Source: Microbacterium nymphoidis (GTDB lineage: Bacteria > Actinomycetota > Actinomycetes > Actinomycetales > Microbacteriaceae). Taken from it: DNA of 64,000 nucleotides. Location: assembly GCF_021044885.1 (NCBI RefSeq), contig NZ_JAJNOD010000001.1:1488001-1552000 (forward strand), in the 5' to 3' direction. The position numbers and the translations under genes are program-made. The notes under the pieces are model-generated. The model had not been told where the DNA came from. It searched no databases and saw only the letters and a list, made by a program, of their open reading frames with translations. This document shows positions 25,391-35,058 of the stretch, piece by piece (position 1 is the first letter of the stretch; each line of letters starts with the position of its first letter).

Positions 25391-26533
25391 GTGTTCGCAA
25401 CAACGCTGTCCGGCGATCAGGGCGTGCTCTGGGAGCTGAACGCACGCGCGCTGTTCGCGGAGATCGCTCGGCGCTCCCCTCTCGGCCGTCCCGAGCTGGT
25501 GGCGGCGACCGGCCTCTCCCGCACCACGGTGACGCAGACCCTCTCCCGCCTCGTGGCCGCGGGAGTGGTGCGAGACGCCGGCCTCGACCATGCCCGCCGC
25601 GGCCCGGCCGCGACGCTGTACGAGGTGGCCCCGGATGCTGCCGCCGGAGCGGTGGTGCACATCACGCGCCACCACGTCACCGCCGCCGTGCATGACTTCG
25701 CCGGCACCGAGCTGGGCCGCGCGCGAACCGAGGAGGCCGATGCCGGCCGCGTGGCGACAACGGCCGTGGCCACCGTCCGTGCGGCAGCGGAGGCTGCCGG
25801 CCGAGTCCCCGAGGCCGTCGTCGTCGCGACTCCCGCCGTGATCGCCGCCGATGGCCGCACCATCGCTCAGCTTCCCGGCTACCTCCCGCCGGGCACCGGC
25901 CTGCACGACCGCCTCGCCGAGGAACTGGGCTGTGCGGTGATGCTGGACAACGACCTGACCCTTCTCGCTCGCGCGAAGCTGGCCCTTCGGTCCGGGACCT
26001 TCGCCGTGCTGTCGCTGCGCGATGGGCTCGGAGCCGGGCTCGTGGTGGACGGGCGAGTCCACCGCGGCGGTCGCGGGCTCGCCGGTGAGGTCGCCTACGT
26101 TCCGCAACCGGGTGTGGAGATCGGCTCCCCCGCACTGAGCGAGCAGGTGATCGCGCACCTCGCCCGTGCGGCCGATGCCCCCGAGCTCCTGCCCGACCTG
26201 CTCACTGCGGCGCAGGCAGGACACCGCGGCGCCGACCGGGTGCTGGACGAGATCGCCCGGCGACTGGCTTTCGCGGCCGGCTCCCTCACCCTGATGCTGG
26301 ATCCCGATGCCGTTGTCCTGGCCGACTACGCCGCGATGGGCTCGCTGCCGGAGCGCGTGATCGCCGCCGTCCGCCGGGAAGCCGGGCCGCTCCGCATCCC
26401 GATCGAGACCTCGACGCTCGGTGAAGACGGCCCGCTGCAGGGAGCAGCAGCCCAGCTCGCCGAACTGCTGGTGGATCTCGTCTTCTCGCGTCTGCTCGAT
26501 GACGGCCCCGCCCCGCGAAGGAGCGCCCCATGA
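25391..26533 (+). CDS. ROK-family transcriptional regulator
   Basis: 380 residues. The N-terminal winged helix (RPELVAATGLSRTTVTQTLSRLVAAGVV, about 32-59) is fused to a ROK sugar-kinase-like domain. The kinase part keeps AVMLDNDLTLLARAK and SLRDGLGAGLVVDGRVHRGGRGLAGEVAYV. The CxCGxxGC zinc motif of classical ROK kinases is not evident, which fits a regulator. The start is GTG 25391, preceded by GGAAGGGAG. An in-frame TTG at 25337 would place the operator within the coding sequence and is rejected. Its operon continues with a deacetylase and a transporter through four-base overlaps. Confidence 0.82.
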   Translation: MFATTLSGDQGVLWELNARALFAEIARRSPLGRPELVAATGLSRTTVTQTLSRLVAAGVVRDAGLDHARRGPAATLYEVAPDAAAGAVVHITRHHVTAAVHDFAGTELGRARTEEADAGRVATTAVATVRAAAEAAGRVPEAVVVATPAVIAADGRTIAQLPGYLPPGTGLHDRLAEELGCAVMLDNDLTLLARAKLALRSGTFAVLSLRDGLGAGLVVDGRVHRGGRGLAGEVAYVPQPGVEIGSPALSEQVIAHLARAADAPELLPDLLTAAQAGHRGADRVLDEIARRLAFAAGSLTLMLDPDAVVLADYAAMGSLPERVIAAVRREAGPLRIPIETSTLGEDGPLQGAAAQLAELLVDLVFSRLLDDGPAPRRSAP

Positions 26534-27456
26534 CCGCACCCCTCACGCAGCGCCTCGGACTGGGCGCAGACGCCCGCGCGATCATCATCAATGCCGACGA
26601 CTTCGGCATGTGCCGCGCCGCGAACACGGCGATCGCTGACCTCCTCGATGCCGGCGCGCTCGATTCCACCACGCTCATGACCCCGTGCGCCTGGTCGCCA
26701 CAGGCACTCGCCTTCGCCGCGGCTCGTCCGGCCTGGGACGTGGGAGTGCACCTGGTGCTCACCAGTGAATGGCGCAGCTATCGCTGGCGCCCGCTCACCG
26801 GCATCGGCACCACGCTGGTGGATGCCTCCGGCCACTTCCCCATGGGCGTGCGCGAGGTGGAGCTGCGCGCGGCCGACGCGGATGTCGAGGCCGAGTTGCG
26901 GGCGCAGCTGCGCACCGCTCTGGAAGCGGGCGTCGACGTGACCCACCTCGACAACCACATGGGTTCGGTGTACGGCCTCACCACGGGACGCGACTTCCTC
27001 GCACCGGTGTTGCGCCTGGCCGCCGAGCACGGTCTGCCGTTCCGTCTGCCCCGCTTCATCGACGGCATGGGGCTGCCCGAGGCGGAGCAGGCACGGCTGG
27101 ACGCCGCGGCGGCCGCTGCGGACGCACTCGGCGTGGTCATCCCGGATCGCTTGTGGTCGCATCCGTTCGAACTCGTGGGCGAAGGCACTGCCGACGAAGA
27201 GACGTACGAGAGCGTGCGCGACGGCTTCATCGAGCTGCTGCGGGCGGTGCCGGCCGGACTCACCGAGCTCTACCTGCACCCGATGATCGATGACGACGAG
27301 CTGCACGCCACGGTGGACTACGCCGCCACCAAGCGCGGCTTCGAGCATCGTCTGCTCGCCGATCCCGCCGTCATCGCGGCGATCACCGACGAACGACTCG
27401 TGCGCGTGGGATGGCGGCGCCTGCGCAGCCTGCAACGGGCGGAGTCGGGCCGATGA
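26530..27456 (+). CDS. ChbG/YdjC-family carbohydrate deacetylase
   Basis: 308 residues. The family's metal-binding Asp pair is in IIINADDFGMC (about residues 19-29), His in VGVHLVLT and HLDNHMGSVYG, and the C-terminal LYLHPMID supplies the last histidine. Such enzymes remove N-acetyl groups from chito-oligosaccharides or related sugars, or act on hopanoid/glycan substrates. Coupled to the ROK regulator and a GPH-type sugar transporter, it suggests uptake and deacetylation of an N-acetylated oligosaccharide. Confidence 0.85.
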   Translation: MTAPLTQRLGLGADARAIIINADDFGMCRAANTAIADLLDAGALDSTTLMTPCAWSPQALAFAAARPAWDVGVHLVLTSEWRSYRWRPLTGIGTTLVDASGHFPMGVREVELRAADADVEAELRAQLRTALEAGVDVTHLDNHMGSVYGLTTGRDFLAPVLRLAAEHGLPFRLPRFIDGMGLPEAEQARLDAAAAAADALGVVIPDRLWSHPFELVGEGTADEETYESVRDGFIELLRAVPAGLTELYLHPMIDDDELHATVDYAATKRGFEHRLLADPAVIAAITDERLVRVGWRRLRSLQRAESGR

Positions 27457-28838
27457 GCCTGATCTCCCGCCTCCGTGACCGCCGGCTGACGGGCGCCATC
27501 AGCCGCGAACGCGCGGTGGCGTTCGGCGCCTCGGCCTTCCCCATCCAGCTGATGTCGCAGACCTTCGCCGCGTTCGTGGTGTTCTTCTACGTCGACCATC
27601 TGCGCGTGCCGGCCGCCTGGATCGGCGCTGCGATGGTCGCCCATGGCATCCTCAACGCCCTGCTGAACCCGCTGGTGGGCGCGGTTTCCGATCGCGCGCG
27701 AACCCGCTGGGGCCGCCGCGTGCCGTGGATCGGCCTCGGGGTCGTTCCGCTGCTGGTCTCGTTCGCCCTCATCTGGCTTCCGCCAGAGCTGCCCGCAGGC
27801 GCGCTGGTCGCCTGGTTCGTGGTCGTCGTCGCCCTCTACGACATCGCCTTCGTCGCCGTCGTGCTCAACGTCTCGGCGCTGTTCCCGGAGCTCTTCCGCA
27901 CGACGGCGGAACGGGCACGGGGGAACACACCGCGCCAGCTCTTCGGGCTGCTCGGCATGATCCTGGGGACGGCTCTGGCTCCCCTGCTGTACGGCACCAT
28001 CGGATGGGCCGGGATGGCGGGCGTGCTCATCGGGGTGTGCGCCGCGTTCTTCGCGTGGTCGTTCCGTGGCATGATCGAGCGCCCCGCGACGCAGACCGCT
28101 CAGCCCGAAGCGGTGCCCCTCACATGGCGTCAGCAGCTGGGCTACACCTTCGGCAATCGCGCGTTCGTCCCGTATGTGCTCGGTTCGCTCCTCATGCAGT
28201 CTGCGCTGGCCGTCCTCATCGCTGCGCTGCCGTTCTACGTCCGCTACAGCCTGTCCGAGCCGGATACGTCCGGAACGCTGCTGCTGGCGTCCGTCTTCCT
28301 CGCAGCTCTCGTCACCCTGCCGCTGTGGTCCTGGTTCGTACGCCGCACGACGCCACGATCGGCTCTGCTCGCATCGGTCGCGGTGTTCACGGTGTCCGCC
28401 GCAGGGTACGCGCTGGTTCCCGGGCTGATCGGTGCGATGTGCGTCGGTGCCGTGGTGGGAGTCGGGGTGTCCGGCATCCTGCAGCTGCTGGAGATCGCGC
28501 TGTCCCAGGTGATCGACGATGACGCCGAGCGCACCGGCCTGCGGCGCGAAGGCGTCTACTTCGGCGTGAACGGATTCGTGGTGCGCGGCTCGGTAATCGT
28601 GCAGGCCGTGGTGTTCGCGGTGGTGCTCGCCGTGTGCGGTTACGACGCCGCAGCCGGCGATGCGCAGGCGCCGGGTGTCGATGGGGGCATCCGCGCCCTC
28701 GTGGGCATCATCCCCGCGGCGCTGTCGGCGCTGGCGTGGCTCTGCTTCCTCTGGTTCCCGCTGCGCACCCGTGACGCAGTCGGGATCCTGACACCCCCCG
28801 AAGAGATGAGGACGCCCGTGGCGGACACCTCCGAATAG
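27453..28838 (+). CDS. MFS/GPH-type sugar transporter
   Basis: 461 residues with 12 hydrophobic segments. The N-terminal half has the glycoside-pentoside-hexuronide family signature LNALLNPLVGAVSDRARTRWGRRVPWI, and YDIAFVAVVLNVSALFPELF fits the conserved helix 4-5 region. It shares an ATGA overlap with the deacetylase gene. It probably imports the oligosaccharide or sugar handled by the locus. There is no PTS IIA-like C-terminal domain. A short hydrophilic tail ends the protein. Confidence 0.82.
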   Translation: MSLISRLRDRRLTGAISRERAVAFGASAFPIQLMSQTFAAFVVFFYVDHLRVPAAWIGAAMVAHGILNALLNPLVGAVSDRARTRWGRRVPWIGLGVVPLLVSFALIWLPPELPAGALVAWFVVVVALYDIAFVAVVLNVSALFPELFRTTAERARGNTPRQLFGLLGMILGTALAPLLYGTIGWAGMAGVLIGVCAAFFAWSFRGMIERPATQTAQPEAVPLTWRQQLGYTFGNRAFVPYVLGSLLMQSALAVLIAALPFYVRYSLSEPDTSGTLLLASVFLAALVTLPLWSWFVRRTTPRSALLASVAVFTVSAAGYALVPGLIGAMCVGAVVGVGVSGILQLLEIALSQVIDDDAERTGLRREGVYFGVNGFVVRGSVIVQAVVFAVVLAVCGYDAAAGDAQAPGVDGGIRALVGIIPAALSALAWLCFLWFPLRTRDAVGILTPPEEMRTPVADTSE

Positions 28839-28963
28839 ACCACCCGTGCCAGCCGAACCCGAACGGCTGGCCCGGGGGATGACCGGTCGGCCCTCTGCCC
28901 CCGCACCGGCCGGTCACGCAGCTGACGTCCGCGTCGATCCGTTCCCGCTGATCGACGCGGGCG

Positions 28964-29042
28964 TCAGCCCAACGCGGCCACTAGGCGTGCAGCGAGCTCA
29001 TCACTCGGACCGAGCGGGAGCGCGGCAATCAGATGCGCGCGG
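28964..29042 (-). pseudogene. Remnant of the 3' end of a second TPR-protein gene
   Basis: Read on the minus strand this segment encodes AHLIAALPLGPSDELAARLVAALG and a stop codon. The intact neighbour ends THLVTALQLDPSNELAARLVAALG. The two DNA copies align at roughly 80% over about 86 bases. A further mini-copy of the terminal GCGTCAGCCCA sequence lies at 29043-29053. No open frame extends upstream, so this is a decayed duplicate of the gene end. Confidence 0.6.
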
Positions 29043-29074
29043 GCGTCAGCCCATCACGCAGATATGCCCGGCCG

Positions 29075-29683
29075 TCAGCCCAGCGCGGCCACCAGGCGTG
29101 CAGCGAGTTCGTTACTCGGATCCAGCTGGAGCGCAGTGACCAGGTGCGTCCGGGCCTCCGCCCGCCCGCCGGGCGCGTCGACGAGCGCACGCGCCGCATG
29201 CACGTGCAGGTCGGCGCGTACCAGGGCATCGTCGGGCGCGAGGGCGAGAGCGGCGTCGATCTCCCGCAGCGCCTCCTCGGTCTGGCCGGCGGATCCGAGA
29301 CGGAGCGCGAGCAGGATCCGCAGACCGGGCGCCGTGGGAAGGGCGTGCACCGCCGAACGGGACCACTCCAGGGACTCCCCCGCACGCTCAGGATCGAGCG
29401 CGATGATCTGCGCGAGCATGGCACGCGCCCACGGAGCGAAGCGGGGATCGTCCACCACCTCGGCCACAGTGCGCTCGGCGGCGTCGGCGTCGCCCTGCAT
29501 GACGAGCACCTGCGCCAGCTCGATCAGCGCCTGCCCGTCATGCGGATGCGCGCGAAGGTACCGGTCGAGCACGTGGTTCGCCGCCGATGCCTCTCCAGCG
29601 GCCAGCAGCAGCTGGGCCCGCGCGATGACGGCGGCGCTGTCATCCCCGATCTCGTTCGCGGCCCCACTGTGATCCGTCGCCAT
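29075..29683 (-). CDS. Tetratricopeptide-repeat protein
   Basis: 202 residues made almost entirely of helix pairs with TPR spacing, for example LLLAAGEASAANHVLDRYLRAHP, LAQVLVMQGDADAAERTVAEV, LGSAGQTEEALREIDAALALAP and ARALVDAPGGRAEARTHL. There is no signal peptide, so it is cytosolic. TPRs usually mediate protein-protein contacts; the partner is unknown. The gene is alone and followed on its own strand by a broken copy of its own 3' end. Confidence 0.7.
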   Translation of the reverse strand: MATDHSGAANEIGDDSAAVIARAQLLLAAGEASAANHVLDRYLRAHPHDGQALIELAQVLVMQGDADAAERTVAEVVDDPRFAPWARAMLAQIIALDPERAGESLEWSRSAVHALPTAPGLRILLALRLGSAGQTEEALREIDAALALAPDDALVRADLHVHAARALVDAPGGRAEARTHLVTALQLDPSNELAARLVAALG

Positions 29684-29744
29684 GCTCCGATCCTGCCAGC
29701 AGCCGAGAGCGTCGGGGCCGTTGTGAACGTCATGCCCCAGTCAG

Positions 29745-29791
29745 AGAGGAAAACGCAGCACAGAACCCTGTCTGCGCTGCGTTTTCCCTCC
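29745..29791 (-). terminator. Intrinsic terminator after luxS
   Basis: GAGGAAAACGCAGCACAG pairs with CTGCGCTGCGTTTTCCCTC around a short loop. On the minus strand the stem is followed by a TTTTCC tract, 18 bases beyond the luxS stop. Confidence 0.75.
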
Positions 29792-29808
29792 CGTCAGGGG
29801 GCGTCGCG

Positions 29809-30288
29809 TCAGTGAACGACGTCGACGCGCTCGAAGGCGTCGCTGCTGATCCCGCGCTCGAGGATCAGGCGCGACCACTCACGCGCCGAGTGGAGGCTGT
29901 GGTCGCGGTAGTTGCCGCACTCCACGGCGGAGACGCCGGGCACCTGTTCCCAGGTGACGGTCTCCGCGATGGCGTGCAGGCTCTGCGCGATACCCGAGAC
30001 GATGTCGGCGACTAGGGGCTCTCCCCACACGATCAGGTGGAAACCGGTGCGGCAGCCGAACGGCGAGATGTCGATGACACCGTCGACGTGGTCGCGCAGA
30101 AGCCCGGCGAGCACGTGCTCGATCGTGTGCAGACCGGCCGTCGGGATCTCGCCCTCGTTCGGCTGCACGAAGCGCACGTCGAAGTTCGAGATCGCATCCC
30201 CCTTCGGTCCCCGCTCCACGGCGATCAGCCGCACGTACGGCGCCTTGACGGCGGTGTGGTCCAGGGTGAAGCTCTCGATCTCGGCCAT
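29809..30288 (-). CDS. luxS: S-ribosylhomocysteine lyase (LuxS)
   Basis: 159-residue metalloenzyme that splits S-ribosylhomocysteine into homocysteine and the AI-2 precursor DPD, as part of the activated methyl cycle. Active-site residues are all present: His54 and His58 with Glu57 in [11 protein letters not shown], Cys79 in GCRTGFH and the metal ligand Cys124 in [12 protein letters not shown] 30288 follows AAGGAGA. The in-frame upstream extension has no similarity. It is monocistronic, with terminators on both sides. The nucleosidase that makes its substrate (Pfs) is not in the window. Confidence 0.96.
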   Translation of the reverse strand: MAEIESFTLDHTAVKAPYVRLIAVERGPKGDAISNFDVRFVQPNEGEIPTAGLHTIEHVLAGLLRDHVDGVIDISPFGCRTGFHLIVWGEPLVADIVSGIAQSLHAIAETVTWEQVPGVSAVECGNYRDHSLHSAREWSRLILERGISSDAFERVDVVH

Positions 30289-30435
30289 GTCTCTCCTTCT
30301 CGCGGGGGGCTGATTCGACGCTAGCCGAGCCACCCGCCCGACACCGCATCCGATTACGCGCCGTGGCACACACGCACACCCCGCGCCGCCCCCGCGATCC
30401 AACGCTCGCCGAGCCACAAACCCGCCACGAGCAAA

Positions 30436-30473
30436 CGAAAACGCCCCGCCGGCGATGCGGCGAGGCGTTTTCC
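30436..30473 (-). terminator. Intrinsic terminator after glyS
   Basis: GAAAACGCC (from 30437) pairs with GGCGTTTTC (to 30472), with additional GC pairing between. A- and T-tracts flank the stem. It is located 11 bases beyond the glyS stop on the minus strand. Confidence 0.7.
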
Positions 30474-30483
30474 GGCTACCGGG

Positions 30484-31869
30484 TCACGCGCCCTTGAGAC
30501 GCTCCGAGAGGTATGCGTTGAGATCGGCGAGCGCGACGCGCTCCTGCGCCATGGTGTCGCGGTCGCGCACGGTGACCGCGTCGTCCTCGAGCGAGTCGAA
30601 GTCGATGGTCACACAGAACGGGGTGCCGATCTCGTCCTGGCGGCGGTAACGACGACCGATCGCACCGGCGTCGTCGAAGTCGATCACCCAGCGACCGCGC
30701 AGCTCGTCTGCCACCCGACGGGCGAGGGGCGAGAGCTTCTCGTTGCGGCTGAGCGGGAGCACGGCCACCTTGACGGGGGCCAGGCGCGGGTCCAGCTTCA
30801 GCACCGTGCGGGTGTCGGTGCCGCCCTTGGCGTTGGGCACTTCCTCTTCCTCGTACGCGTCGACGAGGAAGGCCATCATCGAGCGCGTGAGACCGAACGA
30901 GGGCTCGATCACATACGGCGTGTACCGCTCGCCGGATGCCTGGTCGAAGTAGGTCAGGCTCGTGCCCGAGGCCTCGGTGTGGCTGGAGAGATCGTAGTCG
31001 GTGCGGTTGGCCACGCCCATCAGCTCACCCCATTCCTTGCCGGGGAAGCCGAAGCGGTATTCGAAGTCGATCGTGCCCGCCGAGTAGTGCGCGCGGTCGT
31101 CTTTGGGGACGTCGAACTGGCGCATGTTCTCGGGGCTGAGGCCCAGGTCGATGAACCAGTTCCAGCACGCCTCCACCCAGTGCTGGAACCACTCGTCCGC
31201 CTCGGCCGGCGGCACGAAGAACTCGATCTCCATCTGCTCGAACTCGCGGGTGCGGAAAATGAAGTTCCCGGGCGTGATCTCGTTGCGGAACGCCTTGCCC
31301 ACCTGACCGATGCCGAAAGGCGGCTTCTTACGCGCCGCGGTGACCACGTTCGCGAAGTTCACGAAGATGCCCTGAGCCGTCTCGGGGCGGAGGTAGTACA
31401 GGCCGGACTCGTCATCGACCACACCGAGATAGCTCTTCACCAGACCGGAAAACGCCCGAGGCTCGGTCCACTGACCGCGCGTACCGCAGTTCGGGCAGGC
31501 GATCTCCGCGAGGCCGCCCTGCGGGGTGCGGCCCTTGCGGGCTTCGAAGTCCTCGATCATGGTGTCCTCGCGGAACCGCTTGTGACAGCTCAGGCACTCC
31601 ACGAGCGGGTCGGTGAAGGTGGCGACGTGACCGGACGCCTCCCAGACGCGCTTGGGAAGGATCACCGAGGAGTCCAGGCCCACCATGTCGCCGCGGCCGC
31701 GCACGAAGGTCTGCCACCACTGCCGACGGATGTTCTCCTTCAGCTCGGTACCGAGGGGGCCGTAGTCCCAAGCCGAACGCGAACCGCCGTAGATCTCACC
31801 CGCTTGGAACACGAACCCGCGGTGGCGGGCGAGGGCGATGACTTTGTCGAGGCGGGACTGCTCGGCCAC
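30484..31869 (-). CDS. glyS: Glycyl-tRNA synthetase, dimeric class II type
   Basis: 461 residues, the single-chain (alpha2) form used by actinobacteria. Class II motifs are visible: motif 1 around [17 protein letters not shown], motif 2 at [28 protein letters not shown] and motif 3 at [17 protein letters not shown]. An insertion has a zinc-type [13 protein letters not shown] knuckle (about residues 92-129). The C-terminal anticodon-binding domain begins at [15 protein letters not shown]. The GTG start at 31869 has GGAG seven bases upstream. It charges tRNA-Gly; one such tRNA lies at 55809. Confidence 0.96.
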   Translation of the reverse strand: MAEQSRLDKVIALARHRGFVFQAGEIYGGSRSAWDYGPLGTELKENIRRQWWQTFVRGRGDMVGLDSSVILPKRVWEASGHVATFTDPLVECLSCHKRFREDTMIEDFEARKGRTPQGGLAEIACPNCGTRGQWTEPRAFSGLVKSYLGVVDDESGLYYLRPETAQGIFVNFANVVTAARKKPPFGIGQVGKAFRNEITPGNFIFRTREFEQMEIEFFVPPAEADEWFQHWVEACWNWFIDLGLSPENMRQFDVPKDDRAHYSAGTIDFEYRFGFPGKEWGELMGVANRTDYDLSSHTEASGTSLTYFDQASGERYTPYVIEPSFGLTRSMMAFLVDAYEEEEVPNAKGGTDTRTVLKLDPRLAPVKVAVLPLSRNEKLSPLARRVADELRGRWVIDFDDAGAIGRRYRRQDEIGTPFCVTIDFDSLEDDAVTVRDRDTMAQERVALADLNAYLSERLKGA

Positions 31870-32045
31870 GGTGGCTCCAATGGTCGTCTTGTGGTGCGCG
31901 AACGCGGGAACGGTGCGAGAACGCGGGAGAGGCGCGGGAGGCCGCGCCTGTCTGAGTCTACCCGGGACGGCGGACCGGCAACCCGTTCCCCTCCCCCGCC
32001 CGACCCGCCGTCCATGTGTGTTCCACCCCCGGATCGATCGGCGCC

Positions 32046-32074
32046 TTCCGACACCTCAACTAAATCGCTATAGT
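32046..32074 (+). promoter_or_regulatory. Candidate promoter of the GH5-like gene
   Basis: TTCCGA (32046-32051) and TATAGT (32069-32074) are spaced by 17 bases, inside the only AT-rich patch of the 247-base gap between glyS and the hydrolase gene. The -10 box matches consensus at 5 of 6 positions (TATAAT). Confidence 0.5.
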
Positions 32075-32116
32075 CAAACCGTTCCCGCTCGCCGACCCGT
32101 GGATCCGGAGCCTCAG

Positions 32117-33409
32117 ATGCCGCTCGACACCCCGTTGCGCTTCGGCGCGAACTACACTCCCGCGATGGAGTGGATGCACTCGTGGCTCGATCTGGACCTC
32201 GATGACGTGCGCCGTGACTTCGCCGGCCTTGCCGAGCTCGGACTCGATCACGTGCGGATCTTCCCGCTCTGGACGGTGCTGCAGCCCAACCGCACCCTGA
32301 TCCGCGAGAGCGCCGTAGCCGATGTACGAGCGGTCGTCGACGTGGCGGCGGAGTTCGGCCTCGATGCCAGTGTCGATGTCATCCAGGGCCACCTGTCCAG
32401 CTTCGACTTCATCCCGTCGTGGCTGTTCACCTGGCACGACAAGAACATGTTCACCCACCCCGATGCACTCAGCGGACAGGTGGCGCTGGTCGAGCGGCTC
32501 GGCGCAGCGCTGGGCGACGCCGGGAACTTCCTCGGCTTCACGCTGGGCAACGAGACGAATCAGTTCTCGGCCGAGACCCACCCCCATCAGTGGCCGGTCA
32601 CCCCCGCTGAGGCGAGCACCTGGATCACGACCTTGCTCGCTGCGGCCGACCGTGCCGCGCCCGGGCAGCAGCACGTGCACAGCGAATACGACGCGGCCTG
32701 GTACATGGACGGGCACGGATTCGTCCCCACCCACGCCGCCCGTCTGGGAGCGATGACGACGATCCACTCGTGGATCTTCAACGGAACCGCGCAGCGATAC
32801 GGCGGCCGCTCGATCGCCTCCGACCGGCACGCCGAGTACATGATCGAGCTGTCCCGCGCCTTCGCCACCGACCCGCAGCGTCCGATCTGGCTGCAAGAGG
32901 TGGGGGCACCCTCCAACTGCCTGGAGCCCTCCCAGACGCCGGACTTCCTGGAAGCCACGGTGCGCTCGGCTCTGCGAACCGAGAACCTGTGGGGCATCAC
33001 CTGGTGGTGCTCGCACGACGTCAGCCGCAGCCTCGCGGACTACCCGGAGCTGGAGTACTCGCTCGGGCTCATCGACAACGACGGCGCCGCCAAGCCGATC
33101 GGTCGCCGGTTCGCGGAGATCCTCCCGGAGCTTCGCGAGCGCCGTCCGGTTCCGCCGCGATCACTCGGCATCGTGATCGAAGTGGATGAGGAGGAGATCC
33201 CGGTCAGCCGCGGTGCGATGAGCCCCGGGGGCGCGATCTTCCAGGCCTGGGTGGATGCCACCACCGCGGGCGCGGACCCGACCTTCGTCACCTCGGCCAC
33301 CGCCGCGGATCCCGCCGCACTCGCCCGACGCGGCATCACCGAGCTGGTGCGCCCCGATCTCGCCACGGGCGTCGGCACCTATTCGTCGAACAACACCGTG
33401 GTTGGCTGA
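32117..33409 (+). CDS. Glycoside hydrolase family 5-like enzyme
   Basis: 430 residues forming a TIM-barrel glycosidase. The start of the barrel reads [26 protein letters not shown]. The acid/base Glu follows the family rule in [13 protein letters not shown] (Asn-Glu). The likely nucleophile is Glu in [12 protein letters not shown]. There is no signal peptide, so it acts inside the cell on an imported oligosaccharide, probably a mannan- or glucan-type saccharide. It is not closely tied to the DHA2 transporter 85 bases downstream. The start ATG 32117 has a CCGGAG site. Subfamily and substrate are not determined. Confidence 0.72.
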   Translation: MPLDTPLRFGANYTPAMEWMHSWLDLDLDDVRRDFAGLAELGLDHVRIFPLWTVLQPNRTLIRESAVADVRAVVDVAAEFGLDASVDVIQGHLSSFDFIPSWLFTWHDKNMFTHPDALSGQVALVERLGAALGDAGNFLGFTLGNETNQFSAETHPHQWPVTPAEASTWITTLLAAADRAAPGQQHVHSEYDAAWYMDGHGFVPTHAARLGAMTTIHSWIFNGTAQRYGGRSIASDRHAEYMIELSRAFATDPQRPIWLQEVGAPSNCLEPSQTPDFLEATVRSALRTENLWGITWWCSHDVSRSLADYPELEYSLGLIDNDGAAKPIGRRFAEILPELRERRPVPPRSLGIVIEVDEEEIPVSRGAMSPGGAIFQAWVDATTAGADPTFVTSATAADPAALARRGITELVRPDLATGVGTYSSNNTVVG

Positions 33410-33493
33410 ACGCGCAGCACCGGCACTCGGCTACGCCCCTCCGGCCCCGCGCCATCGGGCCGGCGGCGTCGCGGGCGCGCATAGGGTGGATCA

Positions 33494-34927
33494 GTGGCAC
33501 GAGACGAACGACGCAATCTGACCCGAATGCCCAATCCGGCCGCCGTGGTCGCCGTGCTCGCCGTGGCGGGACTGTCCTCGTCGTTCATGTTCACGCTCGT
33601 GGTGCCGATTCAGGCGGCCCTCCCGGAGCTGCTGGGCGCCAGCCGCGACGACACCGCCTGGGTGGTCACCTCGACGCTGCTTTCCGCCGCCGTGATCACC
33701 CCGATCGCGGGCCGGCTCGGCGACATGTACGGCAAGCGCCGGATCATCCTGGTGCTGCTCGGGATCCTTATCGCCGGATCGGTCATCGCAGCCCTGTCGC
33801 ACGACCTCACCTGGATGGTGCTGGGACGGGTGCTCCAGGGCGCCGCCACCGGCGTGATCCCGCTCGGAATCTCGGTACTGCGGGACGTGCTGCATGAGGA
33901 CCGCATCGATTCGTCGATCGCGCTGATCTCCGCCACGCTCGGCGTGGGAGGCGCGATCGGGCTGCCGGTGAGCGCCTTCATCACCATGAACGCCGACTGG
34001 CACCTGCTGTTCTGGATCGCCGCCGCGCTCGGTGCCATCGTGTTCGTCCTGGTGACCTGGATCATCCCGGTCAGCGTGCTGCGCTCCGGCGGGCGTTTCG
34101 ACGTGGTGGGCGCGGTGGGCCTCGCGGCCGGCCTGCTCGGCATCCTGCTGGCGATCTCCCGCGGCGCCTCGTGGGGCTGGCTGTCGCCTCCCACGCTGGC
34201 CTCCGGAATCGGCGGTGTGGTCGTACTGCTGGCCTGGGGATGGTACGAGCTGCGCACGCCCGAGCCGCTGCTCGATCTTCGCGTGGCCGCGCGTCGCCCG
34301 GTGCTGCTGACGAACCTGGCCTCCATCGCACTCGGATTCGGGCTGTTCGCCTCGAACGTCGTCTATCCCCAGATGCTGGAGCTGCCCGTCGAGTCCGGCT
34401 CCGGATTCGGTCTCTCCCTGCTGTCAGCCAGCCTTATCGTGATGCCGTCGGGCATCGTGATGATGATCCTGTCGCCACTGTCGGGCCGCCTCTCGCGAGC
34501 CGTCGGGCCGCAGCTCCTCCTCGTTCTCGGATCCGCGTCGATCATCGCCGCCTACGTGTTCACCCTGCTGTGGAGCACCGAGATCTGGCAGATCCTGGTG
34601 GCGAACATCCTCATCGGCTTCGGCATCGGCTTCGGCTACGCCGCCATGCCGATGCTCATCATGCGCTCGGTGCCGGCCAGCGAGACGGGTGCATCGAACG
34701 GGCTGAACTCGCTGTTTCGCTCACTCGGCACGAGCATCGCCGCCGCCGTGGTGGCCGCGGTGCTCGCGGCGGACACCGTTCCGTTCGGCGATTCCGCCGT
34801 CCCGAGCCCGGAGGCATTCCGGATCTCCTTCGCCCTCGGCGCGGGGGCGGCGGTCATCGCCCTCGTGCTGGCGCTGTGCATTCCGCGTCGCGGCCACCGG
34901 GAAGCGCACCCCGCCCTGCCGGAGTGA
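33494..34927 (+). CDS. DHA2-family MFS transporter
   Basis: 477 residues with 14 helices. Motif A is at GRLGDMYGKRRIILVLLG, and WVVTSTLLSAAVITPIAG and GAATGVIPLGISVLRDVL are typical of drug:proton antiporters. The inhibitor motif C-like region is IGLPVSAFITMNADW. The GTG start (33494) lies 85 bases after the GH5-like gene. Substrate unknown. It is convergent with the iminopeptidase-like gene. Confidence 0.85.
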   Translation: MARDERRNLTRMPNPAAVVAVLAVAGLSSSFMFTLVVPIQAALPELLGASRDDTAWVVTSTLLSAAVITPIAGRLGDMYGKRRIILVLLGILIAGSVIAALSHDLTWMVLGRVLQGAATGVIPLGISVLRDVLHEDRIDSSIALISATLGVGGAIGLPVSAFITMNADWHLLFWIAAALGAIVFVLVTWIIPVSVLRSGGRFDVVGAVGLAAGLLGILLAISRGASWGWLSPPTLASGIGGVVVLLAWGWYELRTPEPLLDLRVAARRPVLLTNLASIALGFGLFASNVVYPQMLELPVESGSGFGLSLLSASLIVMPSGIVMMILSPLSGRLSRAVGPQLLLVLGSASIIAAYVFTLLWSTEIWQILVANILIGFGIGFGYAAMPMLIMRSVPASETGASNGLNSLFRSLGTSIAAAVVAAVLAADTVPFGDSAVPSPEAFRISFALGAGAAVIALVLALCIPRRGHREAHPALPE

Positions 34928-34986
34928 AGCGCGGCGTCACCAAACGAGGAGATTCACGCGAAAACAGGATGCTGCGCTGCGTTCTG

Positions 34987-35024
34987 CCCTCTTTTCACGA
35001 CAATCCCCTCTTTTCGCGACAGTC
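34987..35024. repeat. Paired 19-base intergenic unit, copy 2, in a convergent gap
   Basis: CCCTCTTTTCACGACAATC and CCCTCTTTTCGCGACAGTC are adjacent and match at 17 of 19 positions. The same gap also holds CGCGAAAA (34957-34964), complementary to TTTTCGCG (35011-35018), so the region could fold as a terminator between the convergent genes. Confidence 0.5.
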
Positions 35025-35058
35025 CCCCGTCCCGACCTGACGCCACGCGCACTGCGGA

